Shown: positions 9,385-18,910, numbered from the stretch's first letter. The stretch: DNA of 64,000 nucleotides from Chloroflexota bacterium (GCA_011523515.1 WTGO01000074.1:89229-153228), one strand, 5' to 3'. The notes: generated from the letters alone by a model not told the origin. Program-made: numbers and translations.

Positions 9385-9390
9385 TATACT
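9385..9390 (+). promoter_or_regulatory. -10 box TATACT giving a nearly leaderless transcript
   Basis: TATACT ends 8 nt before the ATG at 9399. A start at the usual distance (about 9397) leaves almost no 5' leader and no Shine-Dalgarno site. No clear -35 is present. Confidence 0.4.
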
Positions 9391-9398
9391 GCTAATTG

Positions 9399-10949
9399 AT
9401 GTCAGCGGAATCCGTATCGCTCACTCTCGAGGCGACCGACACTATCGTTAGCCTGCGTCAGCGGCTTGCCGGCTTGCGCGGCCAGCGCGTGCTGCTGATT
9501 TGGCCCGAACCGGCCGCAAATCTCCGCAGCAAACTGGATCTGGTGCTGATCCAGCGCGAAGCCGACCGGCGGGCGATTCAGTTGGCCATCGTCTCAACCG
9601 ATGAAATGCAGCAATACTTCGCTGCGGAACTCAACATCAGCTGCTTCGACACGCTTGAAGCCAGCCACGCCAGCCGCTGGAAACGGGGGAGACAGAAGCG
9701 ATTCCTGCCCCGCTATCACAAGCCGAGCCCCGACCTTCAGGCGGAAGACCTGGAGTTGATCGCTGGACGCCTCGCCAGGAGAACTCAAGAGTCGCACTGG
9801 CGTTTGATTATTGAACGCGTCGTGGTTCTTGTGTTGCTAACAGGCGTTGTCGGAGCGGCGCTCTATGCCGTCGTGCCCAGCGCGGATATAGTCGTCAGTT
9901 TGCAGGAAGAAATCATTACTGTCGTCGTCGATGTTGTTGCCGACCGCAAGGCAAACGCCATACGTACCGATAGTGGCGTTATCCCGGCGCTGGTCCTGCG
10001 CGAGACGGTCGAGACCTCAGTCACCGTTCCCACTACAGGCACGGTTTGGCTCGACAGCATTTCCGCCGCCGCCATCGTAACATTCGCCAATTTGGGCGCC
10101 GATCAGGTGGATATCCCGCGAGGCACGATATTGGGCACCAGCGCCGGCGAGCCGATCCTCTTCGAAACCGTGGCTGATGTAGCCGTGCCCGCGGGCGTGG
10201 GACAGCGGGTCGGCGCAACAGTCGAAGCCATGGACAGCTATCGGGGCAGCGTGGGCAATGTCGGCCCGGGCATGATTAACACAGTGCTGGGCGAGCTTTC
10301 CGATCAAGTCTCCGTCATTAACCTGGCGTCAGCCTCGGGCGGCAGCAACCAGAGCGTCAAGACCGTCGCCCTTGCCGACCAGAACAGGTTGCTGGAAAGC
10401 GCGCGGATTCAACTGCAATCGCTCGCCTTTGAACAGATGCGCGCCGGGCTGTCGGCAAGCCAAGTCATTATTATCGAATCGCTGCGCATTGAACAAGAGC
10501 GCAAGGAATGGACCAGCTTTTCCGCCGATGTCGGCACCATGACCAGCGAATTGTCGCTGACCATGCGTGCGGTCGTCACCGCCCTGGTCGTCGACGACCG
10601 CTACAGCCGCCAATTGACGACCACCCGACTCAAGGACAAGATTCCAGCTGGCTTCGAACTGCTTGATGCTTCGCTGTCTTATGCGCGCGGCCCCTTCAAG
10701 CTAGGCAGAGCGGAGGGCCAAATCAACTTTACCGCGACGTCCAGCGCGACCGTAATCGCCGACTTCAACCCGGTTCAGCTGCGGGAAAACCTGGCTGGCC
10801 TTTCTTTGCAAGAAGCGCGCCAGCTTCTCGCGTCGCGGGCGGAACTCTCAGACCTAACCCCTCCGCGCATATCGCTTTTCCCGCCGGCGCTTGAGCGTAT
10901 GCCAACGATGGCAGTCCGCATCAATATTCGATTAGAGGCGCGCCAATGA
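9399..10949 (+). CDS. Baseplate J-like membrane-anchored protein
   Basis: 516-residue protein. An N-terminal cytoplasmic region (1-130) is followed by one membrane helix (about 131-152, VLVLLTGVVGAALYAVVP) and a long extracytoplasmic part. That part carries the pattern of baseplate J/gp47-like proteins in Chloroflexota (TGTVWLDSISAAAIVTFANL, then IPRGTILGT and VGNVGPGMI). No other phage-tail gene is near, and the next gene, ruvX, overlaps it by ATGA, so it is a chromosomal cell-envelope protein of unknown job rather than a prophage piece. The ATG at 9399 directly follows a TTG codon and would be read from a leaderless mRNA if the TATACT box is used. Confidence 0.7.
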   Translation: MSAESVSLTLEATDTIVSLRQRLAGLRGQRVLLIWPEPAANLRSKLDLVLIQREADRRAIQLAIVSTDEMQQYFAAELNISCFDTLEASHASRWKRGRQKRFLPRYHKPSPDLQAEDLELIAGRLARRTQESHWRLIIERVVVLVLLTGVVGAALYAVVPSADIVVSLQEEIITVVVDVVADRKANAIRTDSGVIPALVLRETVETSVTVPTTGTVWLDSISAAAIVTFANLGADQVDIPRGTILGTSAGEPILFETVADVAVPAGVGQRVGATVEAMDSYRGSVGNVGPGMINTVLGELSDQVSVINLASASGGSNQSVKTVALADQNRLLESARIQLQSLAFEQMRAGLSASQVIIIESLRIEQERKEWTSFSADVGTMTSELSLTMRAVVTALVVDDRYSRQLTTTRLKDKIPAGFELLDASLSYARGPFKLGRAEGQINFTATSSATVIADFNPVQLRENLAGLSLQEARQLLASRAELSDLTPPRISLFPPALERMPTMAVRINIRLEARQ

Positions 10950-11398
10950 TCGGACGCTTGCTGGGAATCGACCCGGGTGAAAAACGAATTGGTTTGGCGG
11001 TAAGCGACGCCATGGGCATTGCTGCGCGCGAACTACAGATTCTCCCGCGCATGGGTGATGCTGCCGATTTCGCGACGCTCGGAGAAATCGTTGAAAGACA
11101 CAAGATTGCCGGCATAGTGGTCGGTGTCCCTCTTAATCCAAATGCTCCGGCGGGAATCCGCACCCAGGCGGATGCCGTGCGCGAGTGGATCAATCAGCTG
11201 CGACTGGCGATTCCGCTGCCCATCGCCGAGGTCAGCGAGTATTTGACCAGCCACGAGGCGCGCCGCCTGGCCTACACCCAGAAACGAAAACCGCGAGAAC
11301 CAGTAGACGACTTGGCCGCACGAATTATCCTGCAAGCCTTTCTGGATGCGCAAAGCTACGGTAACGCTACGTTTCCGCCCTCAGAAACACACGAATGA
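10946..11398 (+). CDS. ruvX: Putative pre-16S rRNA nuclease / Holliday junction resolvase-like (YqgF, RuvX)
   Basis: 150-residue RNase H-fold protein with the family start LGIDPGEKRIGLAVSD (catalytic Asp), a VGVPLNP strand and a C-terminal DDLAARIILQAFL containing the last acidic residue. The usual DER motif is changed to SEY, keeping only the Glu. The family matures 16S rRNA and was first described as a Holliday junction resolvase. The start overlaps the stop of the preceding gene (ATGA), so the two are translationally coupled. Confidence 0.92.
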   Translation: MIGRLLGIDPGEKRIGLAVSDAMGIAARELQILPRMGDAADFATLGEIVERHKIAGIVVGVPLNPNAPAGIRTQADAVREWINQLRLAIPLPIAEVSEYLTSHEARRLAYTQKRKPREPVDDLAARIILQAFLDAQSYGNATFPPSETHE

Positions 11399-11409
11399 GC
11401 GAAGACGAC

Positions 11410-11415
11410 TATACT
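11410..11415 (+). promoter_or_regulatory. Candidate -10 box TATACT before the C39-TPR gene
   Basis: TATACT 94 bp before the next ATG would give a leader of about 87 nt. No clear -35 is present. Confidence 0.35.
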
Positions 11416-11508
11416 AGTCCTTGAAGCGGACGCCGCGTACGTTCCTCGTTGCTATAGGTAGAGGGCTACGTCGAATTTAGGCCCTTGTAAATTGCTGAGA
11501 TTGTCCAG

Positions 11509-12975
11509 ATGCGCAACCTGCACGACACGCAGCCCAGTCGAAGTCTCTACCTGAAGCCGCGCGATCAGGGATTGTCCGCGCCGCCGCGAATACTCTTCTG
11601 GGGCGTCATCATATTCTTCGCTTTAGTGCTGCTGGGCATTGCCGGCGTCGTATTTGGTTTCCGCGAGATCTTGCAACCGGCGCAGCAGCAGCGCGTCATC
11701 GATCAGCTGCCCTTTATGCGCATGTTGCGTCGTCCCACGCCGCAAGGTGGCGTTTTCCCTACCCTGGAGCCGCCAGCAAATGCGGACGACGCCCTCGCCC
11801 TTCTCGATATGCCGCTCGACTTCGCAACGCCAATCGGAACCGACGATGACGTCAAGGTTGTCGCATCGCCCACGCAATCGCCAACGCTAGTACCCCCGTC
11901 AAACACCCCCGCGCCTACCATAGGCGTCGAGACTACTGCAACTGTGGCGGAGCAGAGCGCAGCACCGGCGTCAAATCAGACCGGCGCGGGTTTGCTGGCT
12001 ACCGCCGCCCCGCCTGCCCGGAAAACACCGCCGCCTTCGGCCAGGATTTCGGGTGTTCGACATCAGCAGCAAACCTGGAACAACTGCGGACCAGCGACGA
12101 TCACCATGGCGCTTAGCTATTATGGCTGGCAGCACGACCAAGCCTTCGCCCGCACGCGGCTGAAGCCAAACCGGGAAGACAAAAATGTCAGTCCACACGA
12201 ATTGGCCGGCTTCGTGGAAGACGAGAGTTTCGTTAAAGCGCTGGCGCGTATGGGCGGTACGCTCGAGTTGCTCAAGCGACTGGTGGCCAACGGCTTCCCA
12301 GTCGTGATCGAAACCGGCGAAATGTTTGAAGCCTACGACTGGATTGGCCACTATCGCGTGCTGGTCGCTTATGACGACAGTTATCAGACCATGTTTTTCT
12401 TTGACAGCTTCCTCGGCGTCGGCGAAGGAGCGCAAGGCATCGCCAAGAGCTACGCCCAGGTCGATAGCGATTGGCGCGCCTTCAACCGCACCTTCATTGT
12501 TGTTTACGAACCGCAGCGCGAAGACTTGCTTCGTACTCTGCTCGGCGAGCACTGGGACGAGTCGGGCGCGGCTCTGCTAGCCTTTGAAACTGCCCAGGAT
12601 GAAGCCCGCCGCGAGCCGCAAAGTCCTTTTGCCTGGTTTAACATGGGAACGTCCCTGGTCGCTTTGGGCAGACACCAGGAAGCCGCCGCCGCCTATGACC
12701 AGGCCAACCACACCGGCAAACTACCCTGGCGCATGTATTGGTATCAGTTTGGCGCCTTTGAAGCCTATTACGAGTTGGGACGCTACGATGATGTGCTCAG
12801 CCTGGCGAAAATCAACCAGAATAATTCGCGCGAGCTGGAAGAGACCTACTATTGGCAAGGCCGCGTTCAAGAAGCGCAAGGCAAGATTCAACAAGCCGCT
12901 TCGTCTTATAGGCGCGCATTGACTTACAACCCCAATTATGAAGACGCGCGCGCGGCGCTGGACAACCTCAGCTAG
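11509..12975 (+). CDS. C39-like cysteine peptidase domain protein with TPR repeats
   Basis: 488-residue membrane-anchored protein. One helix lies at about residues 28-48, then a Thr/Pro/Ala-rich tether to about 180, then a C39-like-2 papain-fold domain with Cys193 in NNCGPAT and His281 in WIGHYRVLVAYDD. After that come two or three tetratricopeptide repeats to the C-terminus (AWFNMGTSLVALGRHQEA; YYWQGRVQEAQGKIQQA). The domain should face outside. The substrate is unknown; unlike bacteriocin exporters it has no ABC part. murJ starts 8 nt after its stop, suggesting one operon. Confidence 0.88.
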   Translation: MRNLHDTQPSRSLYLKPRDQGLSAPPRILFWGVIIFFALVLLGIAGVVFGFREILQPAQQQRVIDQLPFMRMLRRPTPQGGVFPTLEPPANADDALALLDMPLDFATPIGTDDDVKVVASPTQSPTLVPPSNTPAPTIGVETTATVAEQSAAPASNQTGAGLLATAAPPARKTPPPSARISGVRHQQQTWNNCGPATITMALSYYGWQHDQAFARTRLKPNREDKNVSPHELAGFVEDESFVKALARMGGTLELLKRLVANGFPVVIETGEMFEAYDWIGHYRVLVAYDDSYQTMFFFDSFLGVGEGAQGIAKSYAQVDSDWRAFNRTFIVVYEPQREDLLRTLLGEHWDESGAALLAFETAQDEARREPQSPFAWFNMGTSLVALGRHQEAAAAYDQANHTGKLPWRMYWYQFGAFEAYYELGRYDDVLSLAKINQNNSRELEETYYWQGRVQEAQGKIQQAASSYRRALTYNPNYEDARAALDNLS

Positions 12976-12983
12976 GCCGCCGC

Positions 12984-14648
12984 ATGTCAGATACACCCAA
13001 GGCACGCCCATCCCGGCGGCAGCATGCCCGTCATTTGGCTCGCTCGACGCTAATGGTGATGCTGGCCTTTCTGGCGGCGAAAATCATCAGCCTGGCGCAG
13101 ACCCTTATCATTGCGCAGGCCTTTGGCGTCGGTCGAGACCTTGACGCCTACGTGGCGGCCAATCGCATCCCCGAGCTGATCGTGATTCTGATTTCAGGCG
13201 GCGCCTTGACCCACGCGTTCATCCCCGTGTTCAGCGGCTTTCTGGCCAAAGGCGACCTGGATTCCGCCTGGAAGCTCTCCAGCCACTTGATTAATTGCAT
13301 ATTCACGCTCGCGCTTGCCCTCAGCGCGGTCGTGTTTGTACTTGCGCCCTGGCTTGTGGACAACCTTGTCGCGCCCGGATTTGACATTCCTACCGCGCGC
13401 AGCACAGTCGAAATGATGCGGATCTTGCTGCTGAGCACGATAATCTTCGCGGTGAGCGGCATCTTCAGCGGCATACTCAACTCGCATCAGCATTTCCTGC
13501 TGCCGGCTTTGGCGCCCATCATGTTCGACATTGGCATTTTGTTCGGCGTTGTCTTTTTGCTGCCGCGCCTCGGCATCAACGGCCTCGCCTATGGGGCAGT
13601 ATTTGGCGCAGGCCTGCACTTCAGCATTCAGGCGCCGGGCCTGCTTCATTACAGGATGCGCTGGAGACTGGAACTGGGCCTGCGCAATCCACAGCTTTGG
13701 CTGGTGATCCGGCTGATGCTGCCGCGAATCGGCGGTCTGGGCGTGTTCAGCCTGAATTTTCTGGTAATGAACAATATCGCGTCGCGCCTCGGCGCCGGCT
13801 CGGTGAGCGCGCTGGATTGGGGCTGGCGCTTGATGCAAATCCCACAGACCCTGATCGGCACCGCCATGGGCATCGTAATCTTCCCGACGCTGGCGGCGCT
13901 CAGCGAGCTCAACGATATATCGGGCAAACGCGACGCCATGTCCGGCGCGCTGCGCTTCATCCTTATTTGCAGCATTCCATCCGCCATCGCCTTGATTCTG
14001 CTGGGCCGCCCGCTGATCGGCCTGCTGGAGCGAGGCGCCTTTGACGCCTCAGCTTCGGCGCTGGTCTACAGCACTCTTTCCATGTTCACCCTGGGCCTGA
14101 TCGTTCACTCCGCCCTGGAAATCATCGCTCGCAGCTTCTACGCCGACAAGGATACGCTTACACCTTTATTCGCCGCGCTCGGCGGCGCGCTGATTAATTT
14201 TGTTCTCGCCTTCCCGCTCAGCGATGTCGCCAGGGTCGACTCGAACACTTTGCTCAATGCTATCGCCCGCTGGGCGCCATCGCTGCAATTGTCGCGCGAC
14301 TACGGCAATGTCAGCGGCCTGGCCCTGGCCAATTCCCTGGGCGTCATGTTCGAGGTGCTGGCGCTGCTCTTCATCCTGCGCCGGCGCTGGCGCGGCATCG
14401 CCGAGAACGCTCTGGCGCGCGCCTTGTTGAAGACACTCATCGCCTCGCTGGTCATGGCGGCCGTTATCGTCGCATTTGACTTGGCCTGGGAAAGCCTCGT
14501 ATTGGGTTCCGGCATGTCCTTGACTATACTGCGGCTGCTGATAGCGAGCATCGTCGGATTGGCGGCTTTTCTGCTGACCGCGCAGCTGCTAAAAATGCAG
14601 GAGCTTCCCGAAATCTTAAAGATCATCCGGCTGCGTCCGGCCGACTAG
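12984..14648 (+). CDS. murJ: Lipid II flippase MurJ (MviN family)
   Basis: 554-residue multi-span membrane protein with about 14 hydrophobic helices and the MurJ pattern near the start (AFGVGRDLDAYVAANRIPEL) followed by GGALTHAFIPVF. It moves the peptidoglycan precursor lipid II across the inner membrane. ATG 12984 lies 8 nt after the C39-TPR gene and 11 nt before the metallo-beta-lactamase gene, so these are likely transcribed together. The loop at about residues 420-445 is longer than I would expect and lies between two helices. Confidence 0.95.
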   Translation: MSDTPKARPSRRQHARHLARSTLMVMLAFLAAKIISLAQTLIIAQAFGVGRDLDAYVAANRIPELIVILISGGALTHAFIPVFSGFLAKGDLDSAWKLSSHLINCIFTLALALSAVVFVLAPWLVDNLVAPGFDIPTARSTVEMMRILLLSTIIFAVSGIFSGILNSHQHFLLPALAPIMFDIGILFGVVFLLPRLGINGLAYGAVFGAGLHFSIQAPGLLHYRMRWRLELGLRNPQLWLVIRLMLPRIGGLGVFSLNFLVMNNIASRLGAGSVSALDWGWRLMQIPQTLIGTAMGIVIFPTLAALSELNDISGKRDAMSGALRFILICSIPSAIALILLGRPLIGLLERGAFDASASALVYSTLSMFTLGLIVHSALEIIARSFYADKDTLTPLFAALGGALINFVLAFPLSDVARVDSNTLLNAIARWAPSLQLSRDYGNVSGLALANSLGVMFEVLALLFILRRRWRGIAENALARALLKTLIASLVMAAVIVAFDLAWESLVLGSGMSLTILRLLIASIVGLAAFLLTAQLLKMQELPEILKIIRLRPAD

Positions 14649-14659
14649 GCAGGCCAAAC

Positions 14660-15319
14660 ATGCCCATCAAGATTAAATCACTAACGCTCGGCCCATTTGC
14701 CACCAATGCCTATCTGGTTGCCGATACAGGAACCGGCAACGCCATCCTGATCGACCCAGTCGACGACGCGCCCGCCATCCTGGCCGCCGCGCGCGAAGAT
14801 GGCTGGACGATCAAGCTGATGATTGCCACGCACGCCCATCTTGATCACGTTCTGGCCAGCGCCGCGATCAAAGCGGAGCTAAAGATCCCCTTTTACATCC
14901 ATGAGGAGTGCGAGCCGCTGCTAGAAGAGATTCCCCTGCAGGGCATCTTCTTCGGCTTGGGCGAGCTGCCGGCGGCGGCCCAGCCCGATCGGCTGCTCAC
15001 CGGCGCATCCGAGACCATTGAGCTGGACTCGATTCGTTTGCAGAGTCTGTACACCCCAGGGCATGCGCCGGGCCACCTCAGCTTCTACCTGGCTGAACAC
15101 AAGATCTTGTTCAGCGGCGATACGCTTTTCGCCGGCAGCATCGGCCGCACCGATTTGCCCGGTGGCGATCACGCACTGCTGATGCGCTCCATCATTGACA
15201 AACTGATGGTCTTGGACGACGATGTGCAGGTCCTGCCCGGCCACTTGGGCCTCACCACCATTGGCCGTGAGCGACTCACCAACCCCTTCTTGCTCGCGTA
15301 TGATGATGACCGTGCCTAG
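14660..15319 (+). CDS. Metallo-beta-lactamase fold hydrolase (glyoxalase II-like)
   Basis: 219-residue cytoplasmic metallohydrolase. The metal motif is HAHLDH at 58-63, followed by PGHAPGHLSFY, FSGDTLFAGSIGRTDLPGGD and a C-terminal PGHLG. This arrangement matches the short glyoxalase II-like (YcbL) group, which hydrolyses thioesters; the true substrate cannot be told. ATG 14660 follows murJ by 11 nt, and the next gene follows by 15 nt. Confidence 0.92.
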   Translation: MPIKIKSLTLGPFATNAYLVADTGTGNAILIDPVDDAPAILAAAREDGWTIKLMIATHAHLDHVLASAAIKAELKIPFYIHEECEPLLEEIPLQGIFFGLGELPAAAQPDRLLTGASETIELDSIRLQSLYTPGHAPGHLSFYLAEHKILFSGDTLFAGSIGRTDLPGGDHALLMRSIIDKLMVLDDDVQVLPGHLGLTTIGRERLTNPFLLAYDDDRA

Positions 15320-15334
15320 GCCGCAACCCGGCTA

Positions 15335-16252
15335 ATGACAATACTGACCCTGTTCCTGGATGGCGTTGGTTTGGGCGCTGATGACCCGGAGCACAACCCC
15401 TTCGCCACGGCCGATACGCCGACCCTGATCAATCTGACCAATGGGCTGCGCTGGCTAGACTCCACCGGGATGCAGACGAGCGAGCGCGCGGTCTTTATTC
15501 CAACCGACGCGCGCCTGGGCGTCGCCGGATATCCGCAGAGCGGCACCGGACAAGCCAGCCTCTTAACCGGTCTCAACGTGCCGACAATCATCGGCCGGCA
15601 CTACGGCCCCAAGCCGGAAGTGGAGACCCGCGACATAATCCGGCAACGCAGTTTTTTCCGGCGATTGACCGCGAGCGGAAAGTCGGCGCGTTTGCTCACG
15701 GCCTATCCGCCGCGCCTGCTCGCGGACTTTGATCGCGGCAAGACCTTGCGCTCAAGCATTCAGCAGGCCGCTTTCGAATCGGGCGAGCCTCACTTTACGC
15801 TGGAGGATGTTTTACAACAGCGCGCATTAACCGCGGAATGGACTACGGATAGTTGGCGCCGCCACTTGCGCTTCAGCCACCTGCCGCAGTACTCGCCGCG
15901 TGAGGCCGGGCGCCTGCTGGCGCGGTTGGCGCGCGCACACGACTTCGCCTTCCACTCGCATTGGCTGACTGACCGCATCGGCCATCGCGGCACTCTCAGC
16001 GAAGGCATTGAAATTTTGGAGCGCTTTGACGCTGTCCTGACGGGTGTCCTCGATGCATCGGACGATGACGCCGGACTGGTCATCGTCACCAGCGACCATG
16101 GCAATATGGAAGACTTAAGCACGCGCCGCCACACGCTCAACCAGGTGCCGACCCTGGTTATCGGAAGCCGCGCGCCAGAATTCGCTCACGACTTCAAGAG
16201 CCTGATCGACTTCGTTCCCGCCTGTGATAGAATGCTCAACGATACCCGCTAG
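15335..16252 (+). CDS. Alkaline phosphatase superfamily metalloenzyme
   Basis: 305-residue protein of the phosphopentomutase / cofactor-independent phosphoglycerate mutase superfamily. It begins with a metal-binding Asp in LFLDGVGLG, has SGTGQASLLTG where the phosphorylated residue is expected, and ends with TSDHGNMEDLSTRRH carrying Asp and His ligands. It is shorter than true mutases (about 390-510 residues) and lacks their cap insert, so the reaction is unknown. The ATG at 15335 follows the metallo-beta-lactamase stop by 15 nt. Confidence 0.85.
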   Translation: MTILTLFLDGVGLGADDPEHNPFATADTPTLINLTNGLRWLDSTGMQTSERAVFIPTDARLGVAGYPQSGTGQASLLTGLNVPTIIGRHYGPKPEVETRDIIRQRSFFRRLTASGKSARLLTAYPPRLLADFDRGKTLRSSIQQAAFESGEPHFTLEDVLQQRALTAEWTTDSWRRHLRFSHLPQYSPREAGRLLARLARAHDFAFHSHWLTDRIGHRGTLSEGIEILERFDAVLTGVLDASDDDAGLVIVTSDHGNMEDLSTRRHTLNQVPTLVIGSRAPEFAHDFKSLIDFVPACDRMLNDTR

Positions 16253-16277
16253 CCTAAACACGCGAAATGAGTCCTGC

Positions 16278-17459
16278 TTGAGCGACCGAATACACCGCTC
16301 GATTTTCGCCATTGTCTGTGGTCGCCTGGCGATCAATATCTCGCGCCGCTTCGCCTACCCTTTCGTCGCGCCCATAGGCGCCGGCTTCGGCGTCCCCGCC
16401 GATAACATTCAAAACGTTATCGCCTTGACCAATGTCTCCGGCCTGCTCAGCCCCGTGCTTGGAACCATCTCCGAACACTTTGGGCGCAAGGCTGTGATGG
16501 TCGGCGCTCTGCTGGCAATGGCGCTGATGAGCGTGCTTGGCGCGCTCTTCGCCGAATACGGCGTCTTCGTAATCGTCATGTTTGGCTTCGGCATTGGCAA
16601 GATAATCTACGACCCAACCTTCCAAGCCTACATCGGCGATGCCGTTCACTTTAGCCGGCGCGCGCGCGTCATGGGTATCGCCGAGCTAAGCTGGGCAATG
16701 TCAGGCTTTATCGCCGCGCCCGTCGCCGGTTTCCTTCTCGACGTCAGCACGCTGCAAGCGATTTTCGTATTCCTCGCGCTATTGATGGGGCTTAGCGCCC
16801 TGGCCTGTATCCTCTTGGTCAACTCTGACGCTCGACCCGATCATGACCGCAAGCAAGCACGCCTTATCAGCCCGCTGGCAGCCATGCGTGTGGTCAGCGC
16901 CCATCCGCCCGCCGTCTTCGCCCTGATATTCACCTTCTGCCTCACCGCCTCCCACGAGATTTTTTACATCAACTACGGTCTATGGATGGAATCCAGCTTC
17001 GGTCTGGTATTGACCGCGCTCGGCGCCATTACTATCGTCATCTCCATCGCTGAAGTCATCGGCGAGTTCATCGTAATCACTTTGGCTGACCGCTTCGGCA
17101 CCAAGCGGACATCAATGTACGGCATCCTGCTGGCGGCGCTCTGCTTCCTGATAATTCCCCAACTCGCTTTCAGCCTGCCCTTGGCGATGGCTGGGATATT
17201 TGTCATGTTCATTTGCATCGAAACTGCCATAGTCTCCGCCATTCCCTTGTTTAGTGAACTTCTTCCCAAATCGCGCGCTGTCATGATGAGCGCGAACGTG
17301 GGCGCGCACTCTGTCGGCCGCGTATCCGGCGCGGCGGCGGGCGCTTTGATCTACAAAGAAAGCGCCGGCAATTTTCTGCTGATCGGTTTGGTCGCCGGTA
17401 TATTGGGCATCCTCGCCTTCGTGGTGATGAATCGTTTCATTCCGTCCGGCGAAAACTGA
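16278..17459 (+). CDS. MFS transporter
   Basis: 393-residue major facilitator protein with about 12 hydrophobic helices. The A-like loop after helix 2 reads SEHFGRKAVMVGALL, and the matching loop in the second half reads LADRFGTKRTSMYG. The substrate is unknown. I chose TTG at 16278 because it leaves a short N-terminus before helix 1; an ATG at 16224 would overlap the preceding gene by 29 nt. The next operon (ffh) starts about 90 bp later. Confidence 0.88.
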   Translation: MSDRIHRSIFAIVCGRLAINISRRFAYPFVAPIGAGFGVPADNIQNVIALTNVSGLLSPVLGTISEHFGRKAVMVGALLAMALMSVLGALFAEYGVFVIVMFGFGIGKIIYDPTFQAYIGDAVHFSRRARVMGIAELSWAMSGFIAAPVAGFLLDVSTLQAIFVFLALLMGLSALACILLVNSDARPDHDRKQARLISPLAAMRVVSAHPPAVFALIFTFCLTASHEIFYINYGLWMESSFGLVLTALGAITIVISIAEVIGEFIVITLADRFGTKRTSMYGILLAALCFLIIPQLAFSLPLAMAGIFVMFICIETAIVSAIPLFSELLPKSRAVMMSANVGAHSVGRVSGAAAGALIYKESAGNFLLIGLVAGILGILAFVVMNRFIPSGEN

Positions 17460-17550
17460 TGCGGCTCTCTGCGCATTGCCGACAGGCGCGCCTTGACTAA
17501 TGATTGACCGTCGCCTAGAATCGGACGGCGTTGTTTCCAGAAGGATAAGC

Positions 17551-18888
17551 ATGTTTGATTCTCTGTCACAAAGGCTTGACACAGCCTTTGAAGGCTTGCG
17601 CAAAGGCGGCCGCGTAAAAGAAGCCGATGTCAAGGCCGTCATGCGCGAGGTGCGTATGGCGCTGCTTGAAGCGGACGTGGCCCTGCCTATCGTCAAAGAC
17701 TTCATCAAGGAAGTCCGCCAGCGCGCGCTGGGCGAAGAAGTCCACAAAGCCCTCAAGCCCAGCGAACAAGTCGTCAAGATCATCCACGAAGAAATGGTCG
17801 CTATGCTGGGTGAGCCGGGCCGCCTCAGCTTCAGCGGCAGCAGTCGTCCCCACGTCATCATGATGGTCGGCTTGCAGGGCACAGGCAAAACCACCAACAC
17901 CGCCAAACTGGCGCTGCATTTGCGCGCTGAAGGCCGCAGCCCGCTGATGATTGCGGCCGATACTTACCGCCCCGCCGCGGTCGATCAGCTGGTCACCCTC
18001 GCCAAGCAGATCAATGTGGACATCTACGAAGAAGGCACGGACAGCACACCGCCCGCCATCGTGAAACGCGGCATCAAGCGAGCCAAAGAGCTGGACGCTG
18101 ACGTCGTGCTGATCGACACCGCCGGCCGGCTGCAAATTGACGAAACCAAGATGGATGAGCTGGAGGAAATCAAGCGCATCTCGTCACCGGCCGAAATCCT
18201 GCTGGTCGCCGACGCCATGACCGGACAAGAAGCAGTCAATATCGCGCGCGGCTTCAACGAACATCTGGGCATCACCGGCCTGATATTGACGCGCGTTGAC
18301 GGCGATGCCCGTGGTGGCGCCGCCTTGTCGATGAGAGCCGTCACCGGCGTGCCCATCAAGTACATGGGTACGGGCGAAAAAGTCAGCGCCGACACGCTGG
18401 AACTCTTCCACCCCGACCGCATCGCGCAGCGCATTCTCGGCATGGGCGACATCATGTCGTTGATCGAGAAGACCGAGTCGGTGTACGAAGAAGAAGAAGC
18501 CCTGCGCCTGCAAAGCAAGATCATGAAGAACGATTTCACCTTGCAGGATTTTCTCGATCAACTGCAGAAAATCCGCCGCATGGGGCCGCTCGGCAAAGTA
18601 CTGGGTATGATTCCGGGCATGTCCAAGTTGCAAATGCAGACTGACTTCAACGACGAAGATGTCGAAAAGCGTATCAAGAAAGTCGAGGCGATCATCAATT
18701 CGATGACGCCGCAGGAACGCAAGCATCCGCGGATTCTAAAGGCCAGCCGCAAACGCCGTATCGCCAGCGGCAGCGGCGTCGAAGTCCGCGATGTTAATGA
18801 GTTGCTCAAGCAATTTCAGCAGATGAGCCGACTCATGAATCAACTCAGCAGAGGCAAAATGCCCAATATTCCCGGCTTAAGCGCTTAA
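17551..18888 (+). CDS. ffh: Signal recognition particle GTPase Ffh
   Basis: 445-residue SRP54 protein. The helical N domain (1-90) is followed by the G domain with GLQGTGKT at 107-114, DTAGR and TRVDGDARGG, and the methionine-rich M domain from about 300 (RRMGPLGKVLGMIPGMSK) that binds 4.5S RNA and signal peptides. The ATG at 17551 has AAGGA 6 nt upstream and matches the family N-terminus MFDSLSQRL; an ATG at 17500 is too far out. It is first in the ffh-rpsP-khpA-rimM operon, an order common in many bacteria. Confidence 0.98.
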   Translation: MFDSLSQRLDTAFEGLRKGGRVKEADVKAVMREVRMALLEADVALPIVKDFIKEVRQRALGEEVHKALKPSEQVVKIIHEEMVAMLGEPGRLSFSGSSRPHVIMMVGLQGTGKTTNTAKLALHLRAEGRSPLMIAADTYRPAAVDQLVTLAKQINVDIYEEGTDSTPPAIVKRGIKRAKELDADVVLIDTAGRLQIDETKMDELEEIKRISSPAEILLVADAMTGQEAVNIARGFNEHLGITGLILTRVDGDARGGAALSMRAVTGVPIKYMGTGEKVSADTLELFHPDRIAQRILGMGDIMSLIEKTESVYEEEEALRLQSKIMKNDFTLQDFLDQLQKIRRMGPLGKVLGMIPGMSKLQMQTDFNDEDVEKRIKKVEAIINSMTPQERKHPRILKASRKRRIASGSGVEVRDVNELLKQFQQMSRLMNQLSRGKMPNIPGLSA

Positions 18889-18910
18889 GCCGGCAAAGAG
18901 GAGAAAATCT

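Noticed and set aside
9399..10949. Prophage indicated by the baseplate-J-like protein
   Set aside because: No capsid, tail, integrase or lysis genes nearby, and the gene is embedded in a housekeeping run.
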